A DNA stretch of 64,000 nucleotides from Kushneria konosiri (GCF_002155145.1 NZ_CP021323.1:3472001-3536000), one strand, 5' to 3'; positions 40,823 through 52,128 are shown, counted from the stretch's first letter. The notes: generated by a model not told the origin, from the sequence alone. Numbers and translations: made by a program.

Positions 40823-41479
40823 TCAGGAGGTCACATCGCTCTGGCGACGTTCGGCCACCGCCTGACCCAGACGCTCGATCAGCGGCCCCAGTCGAGCATG
40901 CTCCACCGTCATGGATGCCTTGTTGACCACCAGCCGCGTACTGATATCGGCAATCAACTCACGCGGCGCCATGCCGTTGGCCCGCAGGGTATTGCCGGTG
41001 TCCACGATATCGACAATCTCATCGGCGAGGTTCATCAGCGGTGCCAGCTCCATCGCTCCATAAAGCTTGATGACCTCGGCCTGAATACCCAGATCCGAGT
41101 AATAGCGCCGGGCAATATTGACGAACTTGGTCGCCACGCGACGTCGAGCACGACCGGGCGTAACGCCCTCGATGCCCGCCGTCATCAGACGGCAGCGTGA
41201 AATATCCAGATCCAGCGGTTCATAAAGCCCCTGAGCACCATGCTCGAGCAGGACATCCTTGCCGGCCACGCCCACGTCCGCGGCACCCATCTGCACATAG
41301 GTCGGCACATCGACGGCACGCAAAATGACCAGCTTGACGTTGTCGAGCGTGGTATCGAACAACAGCTTTCGGCTCTTGTCGAGCGGCTCCAGCGGCTCAA
41401 TGCCGGCAGCCGCCAGCAGCGGCAGCGTCTCCTTGAGAATCCGCCCCTTGGAGAGCGCCAGTATCAACGGTTTACTCAT
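40823..41479 (-). CDS. hisG: ATP phosphoribosyltransferase HisG, short form
   Basis: HisG joins PRPP and ATP in the first step of histidine synthesis. At 218 residues it is the short form, which lacks the C-terminal regulatory domain and needs HisZ as partner. No hisZ is in this window. [15 protein letters not shown] and the PRPP-binding [17 protein letters not shown] are intact. It is 54 nt after murA. Confidence 0.95.
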   Translation of the reverse strand: MSKPLILALSKGRILKETLPLLAAAGIEPLEPLDKSRKLLFDTTLDNVKLVILRAVDVPTYVQMGAADVGVAGKDVLLEHGAQGLYEPLDLDISRCRLMTAGIEGVTPGRARRRVATKFVNIARRYYSDLGIQAEVIKLYGAMELAPLMNLADEIVDIVDTGNTLRANGMAPRELIADISTRLVVNKASMTVEHARLGPLIERLGQAVAERRQSDVTS

Positions 41480-41533
41480 GTGATCTTCAATGGCTGCAAA
41501 AATGAATCGGCATGGCGTGCACCCGACGGCCCC

Positions 41534-42793
<1,260 letters not shown>

Positions 42794-42813
42794 TCACCAG
42801 ACTTCCAAGGCAA

Positions 42814-43071
42814 TCAGGCACGATCTGAATCAGGCGACTTTTCGGCCCGCTGAGCCGGTGTCATGGTCCTGATACTAATGGCATGCAGCGCACCGCTGGC
42901 AATCTCTTCGGAAAGCGCGGCGTAAATGAGCTGCTGACGCTTGACGGGTGTCAGGCCTTCAAAGACATCGCCGATAGCGGTGACCTGGAAGTTGCACCCT
43001 TCTCCCTGAACCTGAAACTCACACGATTCAACGCGCGCCTCAAGCAGGCGCTTGACCTCATCAGGCTGCAT
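42814..43071 (-). CDS. ibaG: BolA family protein IbaG
   Basis: IbaG (YrbA) is a small BolA-family protein that works with monothiol glutaredoxin in iron-sulfur metabolism. The 85-residue product has the BolA core (VTAIGDVFEGLTPVKRQQLIYAAL) and the conserved His in LHAISIRTMTP. The ATG at 43071 has GGAGTCATC just upstream; a longer frame would run through a terminator. It heads an ibaG-murA-hisG-hisD transcript. Confidence 0.93.
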   Translation of the reverse strand: MQPDEVKRLLEARVESCEFQVQGEGCNFQVTAIGDVFEGLTPVKRQQLIYAALSEEIASGALHAISIRTMTPAQRAEKSPDSDRA

Positions 43072-43140
43072 GATGACTCCTTTACTGGTTTGTTGGTCGC
43101 CAATGGTAAATGAAAAGCATGACCCCGCGCGAATGGACAT

Positions 43141-43170
43141 AAAAAAAAGCGGCGTCAATGACGCCGCTTT
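43141..43170 (-). terminator. Intrinsic terminator of the mla operon
   Basis: An 11-bp stem (43146-43156 with 43160-43170) is followed on the minus strand by eight T. It lies after mlaB and before ibaG, so the two transcripts are separate. Confidence 0.9.
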
Positions 43171-43199
43171 CCGATTCATGAGCCAAAGAACTCAGGGGA

Positions 43200-43553
43200 T
43201 CATGCCTCCTCGGCGGAAGCAAACGAGGTTTCGTGCGCCGGAAAAACATCACCAAGTTCGGCCATTTCGATCAACTCACGCATGCTGTCAGACAGCGTGA
43301 TGCGATCGACCTCCAGCTTTTTGAACTGTGCAGCGCGCAGCCACTCGAGCAGTACCGAGATGGTCGCACTGCTGGTACGGCTGACGCCACAAAGATTGAA
43401 GGAGACCTGTGACCCATCAAACCCCTGCAACCACTGGATGCCGGACGTTGCCAGATCCGACGCGTTGTGAAAACCCGGCGCCCCTTTCAGATAAAGAGCA
43501 CCTTCTCGGGCTTCAAGGCTAACCACGTCATCACTGTAGAGCGCCTTGCTCAT
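43200..43553 (-). CDS. mlaB: Phospholipid transport STAS protein MlaB
   Basis: MlaB is the cytoplasmic STAS subunit of the MlaFEDB ABC transporter, which moves phospholipids between periplasmic MlaC and the inner membrane. The 117-residue protein has a STAS fold with VSFNLCGVSRTSSATISVLLEWLRAA; the Ser/Thr pair in RTSSAT is the usual STAS site. Its ATG overlaps the mlaC stop by one base (ATGA-like TGATG). Confidence 0.92.
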   Translation of the reverse strand: MSKALYSDDVVSLEAREGALYLKGAPGFHNASDLATSGIQWLQGFDGSQVSFNLCGVSRTSSATISVLLEWLRAAQFKKLEVDRITLSDSMRELIEMAELGDVFPAHETSFASAEEA

Positions 43554-44206
43554 CAGCCCTGAGCCTTCTGGTTATCCCCATCACCGTCTTTCAGATCAAC
43601 ATCGGGTGCCCAGCCGTTGATCACGGCATCAAAGTCACGATGGTTGGCGCGCATGGCCTGATCAAACTGATTGCGGAAGGTCAGCCCAAGATTGATGCCG
43701 TTGACCACGACGTTGATGACCTTCCAGCTACCATCACGATTACGCAGCGTGTAGGACACCGGATAGCGCTCACCGCTGGAAGCAATCACTTCCATGTCGA
43801 CGCTGGCCTGATCGTCATAACGCTGGTTATTGTCATCCATTACCCGCACGTCCTTGTAGTCAAACGTCACCAGCCCCTGGGCATAGGTATCGATCAACGT
43901 CTGCTTGAAGACGCGCGCAAACTTGCTGCGCTGTTCGGGCGAGGCGGCCTGAAAATATTTGCCCATAACGCTTGCCGAGGCGTAGCGCCAGTCAACAATG
44001 GGATCGATATTTTGTTCGACCACGCTTTTCAGCTCGTCAGGATGGTTGCGATAGCGGTCCTGATTGTTGTCGAGCTTTGACATCAGTTGTTCGACGCTTT
44101 GACTGACCACTTCGTGCGGAGACTGGCTGGCTGCCTGAGCAGACAGGATGCCCATGCCGAGCACGACGGCGACCAGTACGCCAACATAACGGGAGACCCT
44201 TTTCAT
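43553..44206 (-). CDS. mlaC: Phospholipid-binding periplasmic protein MlaC
   Basis: MlaC shuttles phospholipid between the MlaA-porin complex in the outer membrane and MlaFEDB. The 217-residue protein has a Sec signal peptide (about 1-26, ending AQA) and the MlaC fold (MGKYFQAASPEQRSKFARVFKQTLI, RDGSWKVINVVVNGINLGLTFRNQF). The C terminus is polar with an Asp-rich segment. It follows mlaD by 72 nt. Confidence 0.95.
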   Translation of the reverse strand: MKRVSRYVGVLVAVVLGMGILSAQAASQSPHEVVSQSVEQLMSKLDNNQDRYRNHPDELKSVVEQNIDPIVDWRYASASVMGKYFQAASPEQRSKFARVFKQTLIDTYAQGLVTFDYKDVRVMDDNNQRYDDQASVDMEVIASSGERYPVSYTLRNRDGSWKVINVVVNGINLGLTFRNQFDQAMRANHRDFDAVINGWAPDVDLKDGDGDNQKAQG

Positions 44207-44278
44207 CTACTGCACCTCCTGAGTATACAAATTGCACAGGTGCCGACGGGTAACACCGGCACCTGTCTTTCATTCGAA

Positions 44279-44740
44279 CTACTTGGACATGTTCGAGACA
44301 AACTGCTGAATCAACTCTTCAAGCACCAGCGCAGACTGCGTATCGCGGATGGTGCCACCATCCTTGATCATTTCAGGCGCACCACCGGTCGACAGACCGA
44401 TGTATTTCTCGCCCAGAAGCCCTGCAGTCAGAATAGACGCCGTGGAGTCTTCCGACAGTTTTTCACCTACATCACTGTCGATTTCCATCGTCACACGCCC
44501 TTCAAGCCACTTCGGGTCCAGCTCGATGTTGGTGATGCGCCCGACGGTCACGCCTGCCATGGTGACCCTTGAGCGCTCCTTCAAACCACCAATATTGCTG
44601 AAGTTCGCATAGACGGTGAAATTCTGTTCAGCCTGCCCGGGAGCAAAACCACTTACCTGCAGACCCAGAAAGACGAGTCCCAGAAATCCGGCCAGCACAA
44701 AGGCACCGACACCGGCTTCAAGCCACTTAGAGCGCTTCAT
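44279..44740 (-). CDS. mlaD: Phospholipid transport MCE-domain protein MlaD
   Basis: MlaD is anchored in the inner membrane by one helix (about 8-28) and has an MCE domain from about 38 (FTVYANFSNIGGLKERSRVTMAGVTVG). A hexamer forms the hydrophobic channel on top of MlaE. The ATG at 44740 overlaps the mlaE stop and gives 153 residues, the normal length. A longer in-frame start lies inside mlaE and encodes no family sequence. Confidence 0.95.
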   Translation of the reverse strand: MKRSKWLEAGVGAFVLAGFLGLVFLGLQVSGFAPGQAEQNFTVYANFSNIGGLKERSRVTMAGVTVGRITNIELDPKWLEGRVTMEIDSDVGEKLSEDSTASILTAGLLGEKYIGLSTGGAPEMIKDGGTIRDTQSALVLEELIQQFVSNMSK

Positions 44741-45516
44741 TAGAATTCTCCAAACATCAGCGCGGTCAAAATGAAATCCAGCCCCAGTACGGCCAGCGAG
44801 CCAAAGACAACGGTTCGAGTCGTGGCCCGCGAAATCCCCTCGGAGGTGGGTACAAGATCGTAACCCTGAAAGACAGCGATCCACGTCACGACGACACCAA
44901 AGACCACGCTTTTCAACATGCCATTCAAGACATCATCCATGAAGATCACGCTGCCCTGCATGTTGCCCCAGAACGAGCCCTGATCAACGCCCAGCCAGTC
45001 CACACCGACCAGGTAACCGCCCATGATACCGATCACGCTGAAAAATACGGTCAGTATCGGCATGGACAAAAAGCCGGCCCAAAGCCGCGGCGAAATCACC
45101 CGTCGCAACGGGTCGACGCCGATCATCTCCATGCTGGAAAGCTGCTCGGTCGCCTTCATCAGGCCGATTTCAGCCGTCAGGGCCGAGCCGGCACGCCCGG
45201 CAAACAAAAGTGCGGTCACGACAGGCGCCAGTTCCCGCAGCAGCGACAGCGCTACCATCTGCCCCAGCGCCTCGTCGGCCCCGAAACCGGACAGCACCAG
45301 ATAGCCCTGCAGCGCAATGACCATACCGATAAAAAGCCCCGATACGGCAACAATGGGCAGTGACATGACACCAACAAAGTACATCTGCCGAAGCCATAGC
45401 TTGGCGCCTTCCAGCCGAGGCAGATGACACAGTGCCTGAGCCAGAAAGATGGCACTGCGCCCGAGCGATTCGAGCGTATTCAGCGTCTTGCGTCCCAGAA
45501 AGATCAACGGTGACAT
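44740..45516 (-). CDS. mlaE: Phospholipid transport permease MlaE
   Basis: MlaE is the permease of the Mla transporter. The 258-residue protein has five or six hydrophobic helices and the family motifs [41 protein letters not shown] and [19 protein letters not shown]. The ATG at 45516 overlaps the mlaF stop (TGATG); a TTG one codon earlier is less likely. Confidence 0.96.
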   Translation of the reverse strand: MSPLIFLGRKTLNTLESLGRSAIFLAQALCHLPRLEGAKLWLRQMYFVGVMSLPIVAVSGLFIGMVIALQGYLVLSGFGADEALGQMVALSLLRELAPVVTALLFAGRAGSALTAEIGLMKATEQLSSMEMIGVDPLRRVISPRLWAGFLSMPILTVFFSVIGIMGGYLVGVDWLGVDQGSFWGNMQGSVIFMDDVLNGMLKSVVFGVVVTWIAVFQGYDLVPTSEGISRATTRTVVFGSLAVLGLDFILTALMFGEF

Positions 45517-46328
45517 CAAGACACCTCCGATGGCGCAAGAATATCCTCGTAGAAGTTCTTCGAAGGATAGTGAAAGGGCACCGGGCCATCGGGCTTGCCC
45601 TGAATGAACTGACTGACCCGTGGATCCTGTGCCTCGCGCAGTGAGGCCGGCGATCCGCTGGCCATGACGCGACCATCGGCAATGACATAGACATGGTCGG
45701 CAATCGACAGCGTCTCCTTGATATCGTGAGACACCACAATGGCCGTCATGTTGAAGGCGCTGTTGAGCCGGCGGATCAGCGTGACCAGTACCCCCATGGA
45801 AATGGGGTCCTGACCGACAAAGGGCTCGTCATACATGATCAGATCCGGGTCCAGCGCAATGGCACGCGCCAGCGCCACACGCCGGGTCATGCCACCGGAA
45901 AGCTCGGCGGGCATGAGGTCACGGGCGCCACGAAGGCCAACGGCCTGCAGCTTGATCAATACCAGGTCCCGGATCATGTGCTCCGGCAGGTCGGTGTGAA
46001 CCCGTATCGGAAAGGCCACGTTTTCAAACACGCTCAGATCCGAGAACAGTGCCCCGCTCTGAAACAGCATGCCCATGCGACGGCGCATGCGAAACAGTGC
46101 CTGCCGCGACAGTCGATGCACGTTGTCGTCGCCAACATGCACACTGCCCGAATCAGGCGTGAGCTGTCCGGCAATCAGTTTGAGCAGGGTTGTCTTGCCT
46201 GTACCACTGGGTCCCATGATGGCCGTAATGCGCCCTTTTGGAATCTCCAGATCAACGCCCGAAAAGATGGGTCTGCCAGCTCGCGAGAAATGCAGGTTCT
46301 CGACGCTGACCAGTGTTGAGTCGGACAT
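45516..46328 (-). CDS. mlaF: Phospholipid transport ATPase MlaF
   Basis: MlaF is the ABC ATPase of MlaFEDB. The 270-residue protein has Walker A GPSGTGKT at 39-46, the signature [14 protein letters not shown] near 145 and Walker [15 protein letters not shown]. The SGGM signature is typical of MlaF. AGGAG precedes the ATG at 46328. It is the first gene of mlaFEDCB; mlaA is not in this window. Confidence 0.96.
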   Translation of the reverse strand: MSDSTLVSVENLHFSRAGRPIFSGVDLEIPKGRITAIMGPSGTGKTTLLKLIAGQLTPDSGSVHVGDDNVHRLSRQALFRMRRRMGMLFQSGALFSDLSVFENVAFPIRVHTDLPEHMIRDLVLIKLQAVGLRGARDLMPAELSGGMTRRVALARAIALDPDLIMYDEPFVGQDPISMGVLVTLIRRLNSAFNMTAIVVSHDIKETLSIADHVYVIADGRVMASGSPASLREAQDPRVSQFIQGKPDGPVPFHYPSKNFYEDILAPSEVS

Positions 46329-46546
46329 ATAACTCCTGAATGAACACAAAAGGATATGGAGTTAGCGAACATCGTATCCGAATTATGCCCGCCCCCACCA
46401 GCCTCAGTTGGCGCCAACTGCCACAAAGGCATAAAAATCGGCAATTAACGTCATTTTCGATCTGAAAGGCCTGGCATCGATACTCTCGATGATGCCTGCC
46501 AGGTTACGCTTGTGCCCTGAACCATCCGACGTCAGAATTCACGGCC
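46329..46546. promoter_or_regulatory. Divergent mlaF-kdsD control region with 16-bp palindrome
   Basis: This 218-bp gap holds CAGTTGGCGCCAACTG, a perfect 16-bp palindrome at 46405-46420. Nearer kdsD, CATCGA and TCGATG flank a 5-nt loop (about 46473-46489). Promoters for both operons must be here or nearby, but I cannot fix a clear -35/-10 pair. I see no sigma E consensus. Confidence 0.5.
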
Positions 46547-47530
46547 ATGACCACACCAGACATCGACCACGACTTTTTGGCCAGCGCACGACGCACCCTC
46601 TCACTTGAGCAAAACGCCTTGAGAGATCTGTCCGAGCGTCTTGATACCCCCTTCACCCATGCCTGTCAGCATATGCTCGAGTGTCGCGGGCGAGTGGTGG
46701 TCACAGGCGTTGGCAAGTCAGGGCACGTGGGCCGCAAGATCGCGGCCACACTTGCCAGCACCGGCACGCCTTCATTTTTCGTGCATGCCGGGGAAGCCAG
46801 TCATGGCGATCTGGGCATGCTGGTACGCGATGATCTCGTTCTGGCGCTCTCCAACTCGGGAGAAACGGCCGAACTGACGGCTCTTTTACCCCTGTTCAAG
46901 CGTCTGGGAACCACCATGATTGCCATGACCGGCAATGTGTCGTCGAGTCTTGCAAGACACGCTGACGTGCATCTTGATGTCAGTGTCGCTCAGGAGGCCT
47001 GCCCGTTGAACCTGGCCCCGACCTCCTCCACGACAGCAACGCTCGCTCTGGGAGATGCGCTGGCAATCGCCCTGCTGGAAGCGCGCCGCTTCAGCCCCGA
47101 GGATTTTGCCCTGTCCCACCCGGGCGGCACGCTGGGCAAACGCTTGCTGCTGCGGGTGGAAGATTTGATGCATACCGGTGATGAACTGCCTGTCGTTCGT
47201 AACGACGCGCTGCTCAGCGAAGCGCTGATTGAAATGACACGCAAGGGCCACGGGTTTACCTGTGTAACCGACGAACGCGACCGTCTTGTGGGCATCTATA
47301 CCGATGGCGATCTGCGCCGCACGATCGATCGCCATGGTGACGTCCGACAGCTGACAATCAATGACGTCATGACGCCCGGGGGCCGCACCATCGAGGCAGA
47401 AACCCTTGCCGCAGAAGCGGTCAGGGTCATGGAGGATCATCGCATTACGGCGCTGGTCGTGGTCGATACCCTGCTCCGGCCGATCGGGCTACTCAAGATG
47501 CACGACCTGCTTAGAAGTGGCATCGTTTAA
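46547..47530 (+). CDS. kdsD: Arabinose-5-phosphate isomerase KdsD
   Basis: KdsD converts ribulose 5-phosphate to arabinose 5-phosphate, the first step to Kdo for LPS. The 327-residue protein has an N-terminal SIS domain (about 40-175: VTGVGKSGHVGRKIAAT, LSNSGETAEL, CPLNLAPTSSTTATLALGDAL) and two CBS domains (about 205-320). It is followed by kdsC, lptC, lptA, lptB, the conserved Kdo/LPS transport set. Confidence 0.96.
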   Translation: MTTPDIDHDFLASARRTLSLEQNALRDLSERLDTPFTHACQHMLECRGRVVVTGVGKSGHVGRKIAATLASTGTPSFFVHAGEASHGDLGMLVRDDLVLALSNSGETAELTALLPLFKRLGTTMIAMTGNVSSSLARHADVHLDVSVAQEACPLNLAPTSSTTATLALGDALAIALLEARRFSPEDFALSHPGGTLGKRLLLRVEDLMHTGDELPVVRNDALLSEALIEMTRKGHGFTCVTDERDRLVGIYTDGDLRRTIDRHGDVRQLTINDVMTPGGRTIEAETLAAEAVRVMEDHRITALVVVDTLLRPIGLLKMHDLLRSGIV

Positions 47531-47633
47531 CCCTGGCTCAGGCCACCCCCATTTTCCAGAACAAGCTGGTTTCAGCCGCTCAAAGCGAGTCAAAACCATC
47601 GATTGCCACGCCGGAGAGCTGAACCCGAACGCC

Positions 47634-48188
47634 ATGACACACTCCAATGACATCACTGCCGCACTGAACAAGCGCGCCCTCCCGATACGCCTGCTGGCAC
47701 TCGACGTTGATGGCATTCTGACCGACGGTCGTCTGCGCTATGCCGCTCGGCCGGAACAGGATGGCGACAAGGTATTTCACGTGCGTGACGGCCTCGGCCT
47801 GAAGCTGGTCATGCAGGCCGGCATTGATGTGGCCCTGATCACCGGCAGGATCTCTCCTGCCGTCGACCGCCGCGCACAGGAGCTGGGTATTCGCCACGTC
47901 ATTCAGGGCCGTGATGACAAGCAGGTCGCCCTGAAAACCCTGATGGCAGAACTGGAACTTCAGGCTGACGAGGTCTGTTACTGCGGCGATGACCTGCCTG
48001 ATCTGGGGGCCATCGTGTATGCAGGTCTGGGGGTAACGGTATCAGATGCCCCGGACTATATTCGTCAGCGAGCCGATCTGGTGACCCAAACGCCGGGAGG
48101 ACATGGTGCAGTGCGTGAGCTCTGTGAATGGCTCCTTAACGCGCGGGGCGTCTGGCAGGATATCATTGATGCTCATGAGCGGCTCTGA
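47634..48188 (+). CDS. kdsC: Kdo-8-phosphate phosphatase KdsC
   Basis: KdsC is a HAD-family phosphatase that removes phosphate from Kdo-8-P. The catalytic aspartates are D24 and D26 in LALDVDGILTDG; LITGRISPAVDRRAQELG and YCGDDLPDLG are HAD motifs II-IV. It has 184 residues from the ATG at 47634. The nearest GGAG lies about 17 nt upstream, further than usual, so the start is slightly uncertain. Confidence 0.94.
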   Translation: MTHSNDITAALNKRALPIRLLALDVDGILTDGRLRYAARPEQDGDKVFHVRDGLGLKLVMQAGIDVALITGRISPAVDRRAQELGIRHVIQGRDDKQVALKTLMAELELQADEVCYCGDDLPDLGAIVYAGLGVTVSDAPDYIRQRADLVTQTPGGHGAVRELCEWLLNARGVWQDIIDAHERL

Positions 48189-48220
48189 GGCTGCATCGCT
48201 TATTCCGACAGGACGTGCAT

Positions 48221-48811
48221 ATGGCTTTTAGAGACAGACTTCCTTCCAAACGCACACGGGCACGCCTTGGCATTCTGGTGCTGGTACTGGCACTTGGAGG
48301 CGTACTGACACTGATCGACCAGCGAAATACCCTGATGTCTCCCGGCCCGGCACCGGAAAGCGAACAGGGGGTTCCGGATTATTATCTCGAAGGGGTCACC
48401 TACACCCGTTTCGATGACCAGGGCCGCATCTCACAGACCATGGAAAGCCCGCGCGTATCCCATACGCCTGCCGACGATGTGACCCGGGCGGTTACTCCGC
48501 ACTTCACCCTGCTGGGCGATGATGGCCATCGCTGGACAGCGGATGGTGAGCGCGCCACGCTCGGCCCCAATGCCAACACGTTCGAACTGAGCGGAGATGC
48601 CGTACTGCGTCAGCCGGCAGACAATTGGCAACTTGAAACGGATGTGCTGCATTATGATGTACCATCTCGGCATGCCTGGAGCGACAGCGGCGCCGTATTC
48701 ACTCAAAACGAACAGCGTACCCGGGGCGACCGTTTCAATGGCTGGGTCAACGAGGATCGCATGACGCTTGAGGGCAATGTGCAGGGTTTTCACCCCCCCA
48801 TTCGCCGGTAA
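48221..48811 (+). CDS. lptC: LPS export protein LptC
   Basis: LptC is a bitopic inner membrane protein that passes LPS from LptB2FG to LptA. The 196-residue protein has one N-terminal helix (about 14-33) and a beta-jellyroll periplasmic domain (about 55-190; YYLEGVTYTRFDDQGRISQTM). The ATG at 48221 has AGGA 9 nt upstream; a GTG two codons earlier is less likely. Confidence 0.93.
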   Translation: MAFRDRLPSKRTRARLGILVLVLALGGVLTLIDQRNTLMSPGPAPESEQGVPDYYLEGVTYTRFDDQGRISQTMESPRVSHTPADDVTRAVTPHFTLLGDDGHRWTADGERATLGPNANTFELSGDAVLRQPADNWQLETDVLHYDVPSRHAWSDSGAVFTQNEQRTRGDRFNGWVNEDRMTLEGNVQGFHPPIRR

Positions 48812-48852
48812 TCGTCTTCTTTTTTACACATGAATGATGACAAGGATCTCCC

Positions 48853-49407
48853 ATGACGCGCCCTCTGCTGCTGTGTACTTCTGCCCTGCTACTGGCAATG
48901 CTCGGCCAGCAGGCCATGGCTCTGGAAAGCGATCGCCAGAAACCCATCAATATCGGCGCTGATGCCCTCAACATCGATAACCGTGCCGGCACGGCCGTCT
49001 ACACCGGGACAGTCGAAGTCGATCAGGGCACCATGAAGCTGCGCTCCAATCGCGTCGAGCTCAAGCGCGCCCAGAGCGGCGGCCTTTCGAGCCTGACCGC
49101 CAAAGGCGGTGATGGTGGGCGTGCCTATATCGAACAGCAGCCGGCACCCAATGATCCATTGGCCAAGGGATGGGGTAACACCATCATCTATCACGCCGGA
49201 GAGCGGCGTGTCGAACTGATCGGCAACGCCGAGCTGCATCAAAATGGTGACACCTTTAACGGCGGCTACGTGGAGTATTTCCTCGACTCCCGCCAGGTCA
49301 ACGCTCGTGGCAACCAGAGCGCGAAGAGCAACAGCTCTGAAGGCAGCTCGGGCGGACGCGTTCGCATGCAACTGACGCCTGAAGACCAACAGGGCAGCAG
49401 CCAATGA
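48853..49407 (+). CDS. lptA: Periplasmic LPS transport protein LptA
   Basis: LptA forms the beta-jellyroll bridge carrying LPS across the periplasm. The 184-residue protein has a Sec signal peptide (about 1-23, ending AMA) and the OstA domain (about 28-155; [26 protein letters not shown]). The C-terminal Gly/Ser/Gln tail is longer than in E. coli. Its stop overlaps the lptB start by 4 nt (ATGA). Confidence 0.94.
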   Translation: MTRPLLLCTSALLLAMLGQQAMALESDRQKPINIGADALNIDNRAGTAVYTGTVEVDQGTMKLRSNRVELKRAQSGGLSSLTAKGGDGGRAYIEQQPAPNDPLAKGWGNTIIYHAGERRVELIGNAELHQNGDTFNGGYVEYFLDSRQVNARGNQSAKSNSSEGSSGGRVRMQLTPEDQQGSSQ

Positions 49408-50129
49408 AAACCCTTCACGCAGCCCATCTGGCCAAAAGCTTCAAGGGGCGCCGTGTCGTTCAGGACATCAGCCTGTCAATTCGGCAGGGAGAGATCGTGG
49501 GGCTTTTGGGCCCCAATGGTGCCGGCAAGACCACTTCGTTTTACATGATCGTTGGCCTGATCCAGGCCGACGCCGGTCATGTCGCCATCGATGATCTCGA
49601 TCTCAGCCGCCAGCCGATGCACAAGCGTGCCCACGCCGGCATCAGCTACCTGCCTCAGGAAGCCTCGATCTTTCGCAAGCTGTCCGTAGCCGACAACATC
49701 ATGGCCATCCTTGAAACACGCAAGGATCTGGATCGCTCACAGCGGCGCGAACGACTCAACCAGCTGCTTGAAGAATTCAGCATCAGCCATATCAGGGACA
49801 ACATGGGCATGAGCCTGTCCGGTGGCGAGCGACGGCGTGTCGAGATTGCTCGTGCACTGGCCATCGAACCGGCCTTCATCCTGCTTGATGAGCCCTTTGC
49901 CGGCGTTGATCCCATTTCGGTTGGCGAAATCAAGGGCATCATCCGCCAGCTTCGCACCCGTGGCATTGGTGTTCTGATCACCGACCATAACGTTCGTGAA
50001 ACGCTGGATATCTGTGATAACGCCTACATCGTCGGCAGCGGCCTGATCATTGCCGAAGGCGATGCCAATGCCGTGCTGAACAACCAGCACGTACGCGACG
50101 TTTATCTGGGTCACGAGTTTCGTCTTTAA
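49404..50129 (+). CDS. lptB: LPS export ABC ATPase LptB
   Basis: LptB powers LPS extraction from the inner membrane as part of LptB2FGC. The 241-residue protein has Walker A GPNGAGKT at 36-43, the signature [15 protein letters not shown] near 140 and Walker [14 protein letters not shown]. It is translationally coupled to lptA. lptF and lptG are not in this window. Confidence 0.97.
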   Translation: MKTLHAAHLAKSFKGRRVVQDISLSIRQGEIVGLLGPNGAGKTTSFYMIVGLIQADAGHVAIDDLDLSRQPMHKRAHAGISYLPQEASIFRKLSVADNIMAILETRKDLDRSQRRERLNQLLEEFSISHIRDNMGMSLSGGERRRVEIARALAIEPAFILLDEPFAGVDPISVGEIKGIIRQLRTRGIGVLITDHNVRETLDICDNAYIVGSGLIIAEGDANAVLNNQHVRDVYLGHEFRL

Positions 50130-50248
50130 CCCCGAAGACTTGCCAATCGGTGGCATGATAATTGCAGCTTTAAACGCCTTGAGCACTTGCAAGGGGGCCG
50201 CGGACTGGATAGCGTGACATCACACGTTGGCGACCGGGCTTTACGAAC

Positions 50249-51670
50249 ATGATGAAACCCGCCTTACAGCTGCGCACGGGCACTCATCTCACCATGACGC
50301 CCCAGCTGCAGCAGGCCATCCATCTGCTGCAGCTCTCTACGCTGGATCTGCAGCAGGAACTCCAGATGGCGCTGGAAAGCAACCCGCTACTGGATATTGA
50401 AGAGGACCAGCCCCTCGACCTCGAGTTGCCGGAAACACCGCCCTCTCAGGAGGAATGGTCCAGTGACATTCCGGAAGAGTTGCCCCTGGATGCCCGCTGG
50501 GACGATGTCTATACCAACGGCAGCGCTTCCTCGAGCGCTGCAGATGACAGCTGGAGCATCGAACACAACGCCGTAGCCATCGATCTGACCTCGCATCTTC
50601 GTGAGCAGATTCTGCTGATGGACATGACCCCGCGGGAACAATTGATCACCGATACCCTGCTGGATGCCCTCGAACCCAGTGGCTATCTCGGTGTAGATCT
50701 TGAAGATCTTGGCAAGGGGCTTCGCCAGCAGGGGCTCGGTAATCTAAAACAGTCCGAACTGGAGCACATGCTTGCGCGGCTTCAACAGTGCGAACCGACC
50801 GGTGTATTTGCACGAGATCTGCGTGAATGCCTTTTGCTACAACTTGACCAACTCCCGGGCGACACCCCCTGGCTTGCCCAGACCCGACGCATGGTGCGCC
50901 AGTTTCTCGAACCGCTGGGACAAAATGATCGTCGTTTGCTCAAGCGCCGCCTGAGTCTTGATGATGACGCACTCGATGAAGTGATTCACACCATCCGGTC
51001 ACTTAATCCAAGACCGGGTCGCGAGTTTGAATCCGTGGATCAACACCTCGTCATCCCGGATCTGGTGCTGCGCTACCACGCACGTCATGGCTGGCAGGTC
51101 GAGCTCAACCAGGAGGCCCTGCCAAAGCTTCGTATTCAGCCCGACTACGCAGCCCTTGTGCGGCGCGCCGACAAAAGTGAAGACAACACCTTTCTCAAAC
51201 AACATCTTCAGGAAGCACGCTGGCTGCTCAAGAGCCTGTCGAGTCGCAATGAGACCCTCTTGCGGGTAGGACAGGAAATCATGACCCGACAGGCAGGGTT
51301 CATCGAACATGGCGATGAAGCCCTGAAACCCATGATTCTCGCTGATATTGCTCAGGCCGTGGACATGCACGAGTCAACCATCTCCAGGGTGACCACTCGC
51401 AAATATATCCACACGCCGCGCGGCATCATGGAGCTCAAGTATTTCTTCTCAAGCCATGTCGGTCAGGAAGGCGATGCCCATGCCAGCACGGCCATTCGCG
51501 CCCGAATCCGCAAGTTCATAGAAGAAGAGGCACCACGACGCCCGCTGTCTGATGCTCGTCTGGTGCAACTTCTGGCTGATAACGGCATCGTTGTTGCCCG
51601 GCGTACTGTCGCAAAATACCGTGAGGCCATGGGCATTCCCTCTTCCAGCGATCGCAAGCGTCTGGCCTGA
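50249..51670 (+). CDS. rpoN: RNA polymerase sigma-54 factor RpoN
   Basis: RpoN is the alternative sigma factor that needs AAA+ activators and reads -24/-12 promoters. Region I (LQLRTGTHLTMTPQLQQAIHLLQLS) is at the N terminus, an acidic region II spans about 50-100, and the RpoN box ARRTVAKYRE is at 450-459. Length is 473. The first two codons are both ATG. It follows lptB by 119 nt and begins the rpoN-hpf-ptsN-rapZ-npr run. Confidence 0.97.
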   Translation: MMKPALQLRTGTHLTMTPQLQQAIHLLQLSTLDLQQELQMALESNPLLDIEEDQPLDLELPETPPSQEEWSSDIPEELPLDARWDDVYTNGSASSSAADDSWSIEHNAVAIDLTSHLREQILLMDMTPREQLITDTLLDALEPSGYLGVDLEDLGKGLRQQGLGNLKQSELEHMLARLQQCEPTGVFARDLRECLLLQLDQLPGDTPWLAQTRRMVRQFLEPLGQNDRRLLKRRLSLDDDALDEVIHTIRSLNPRPGREFESVDQHLVIPDLVLRYHARHGWQVELNQEALPKLRIQPDYAALVRRADKSEDNTFLKQHLQEARWLLKSLSSRNETLLRVGQEIMTRQAGFIEHGDEALKPMILADIAQAVDMHESTISRVTTRKYIHTPRGIMELKYFFSSHVGQEGDAHASTAIRARIRKFIEEEAPRRPLSDARLVQLLADNGIVVARRTVAKYREAMGIPSSSDRKRLA

Positions 51671-51813
51671 ATGGCATGAAAAGAGACAACAACATCATTC
51701 AGGGTTTGCGCTGACGGGAAAAGCGTTACAATCTGAGAGTAGCCGGAAGAGGCTTGCAGGTCCGGCGGTCCATGTGGACAACCGGTTATCCGTTTCGATT
51801 CAGGGAGCATGCC

Positions 51814-52125
51814 ATGCAGGTAAACATTACCGGGCACCACGTCGAATTGACCGATGCACTGCGCGAGCACGTCAATCAGAAGCTTGCCAAGCTGGAACGT
51901 CACTATGACAACATCACCAATGTTCAGGTGACACTGTCTATTGAAAAGGAGCGCCAGCAGGCCGCGGCCACGTTGCATGCCGCAGGTGCCGAACTTCATG
52001 CTCAGGCCGAGCAGGAAGATCTCTATGTTGCCATTGATGCCTTGACAGAGAAGCTTGATCGCCAGCTGCTCAAGCACAAGGAGAAAACACAGGCCCGCTC
52101 CCAGGGCAACGGCAAATACCTGTAA
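51814..52125 (+). CDS. hpf: Short-form ribosome hibernation promoting factor HPF
   Basis: The 103-residue product is a short HPF/YfiA-family protein that binds the 30S decoding region and helps form inactive 100S ribosomes in stationary phase. MQVNITGHHVELTDALREHV and IDALTEKLDRQLLKHKEK are typical. The ATG at 51814 has AGGGAG upstream; a longer in-frame start is not conserved. It is 3 nt ahead of ptsN. Confidence 0.93.
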   Translation: MQVNITGHHVELTDALREHVNQKLAKLERHYDNITNVQVTLSIEKERQQAAATLHAAGAELHAQAEQEDLYVAIDALTEKLDRQLLKHKEKTQARSQGNGKYL

Positions 52126-52128
52126 CCC

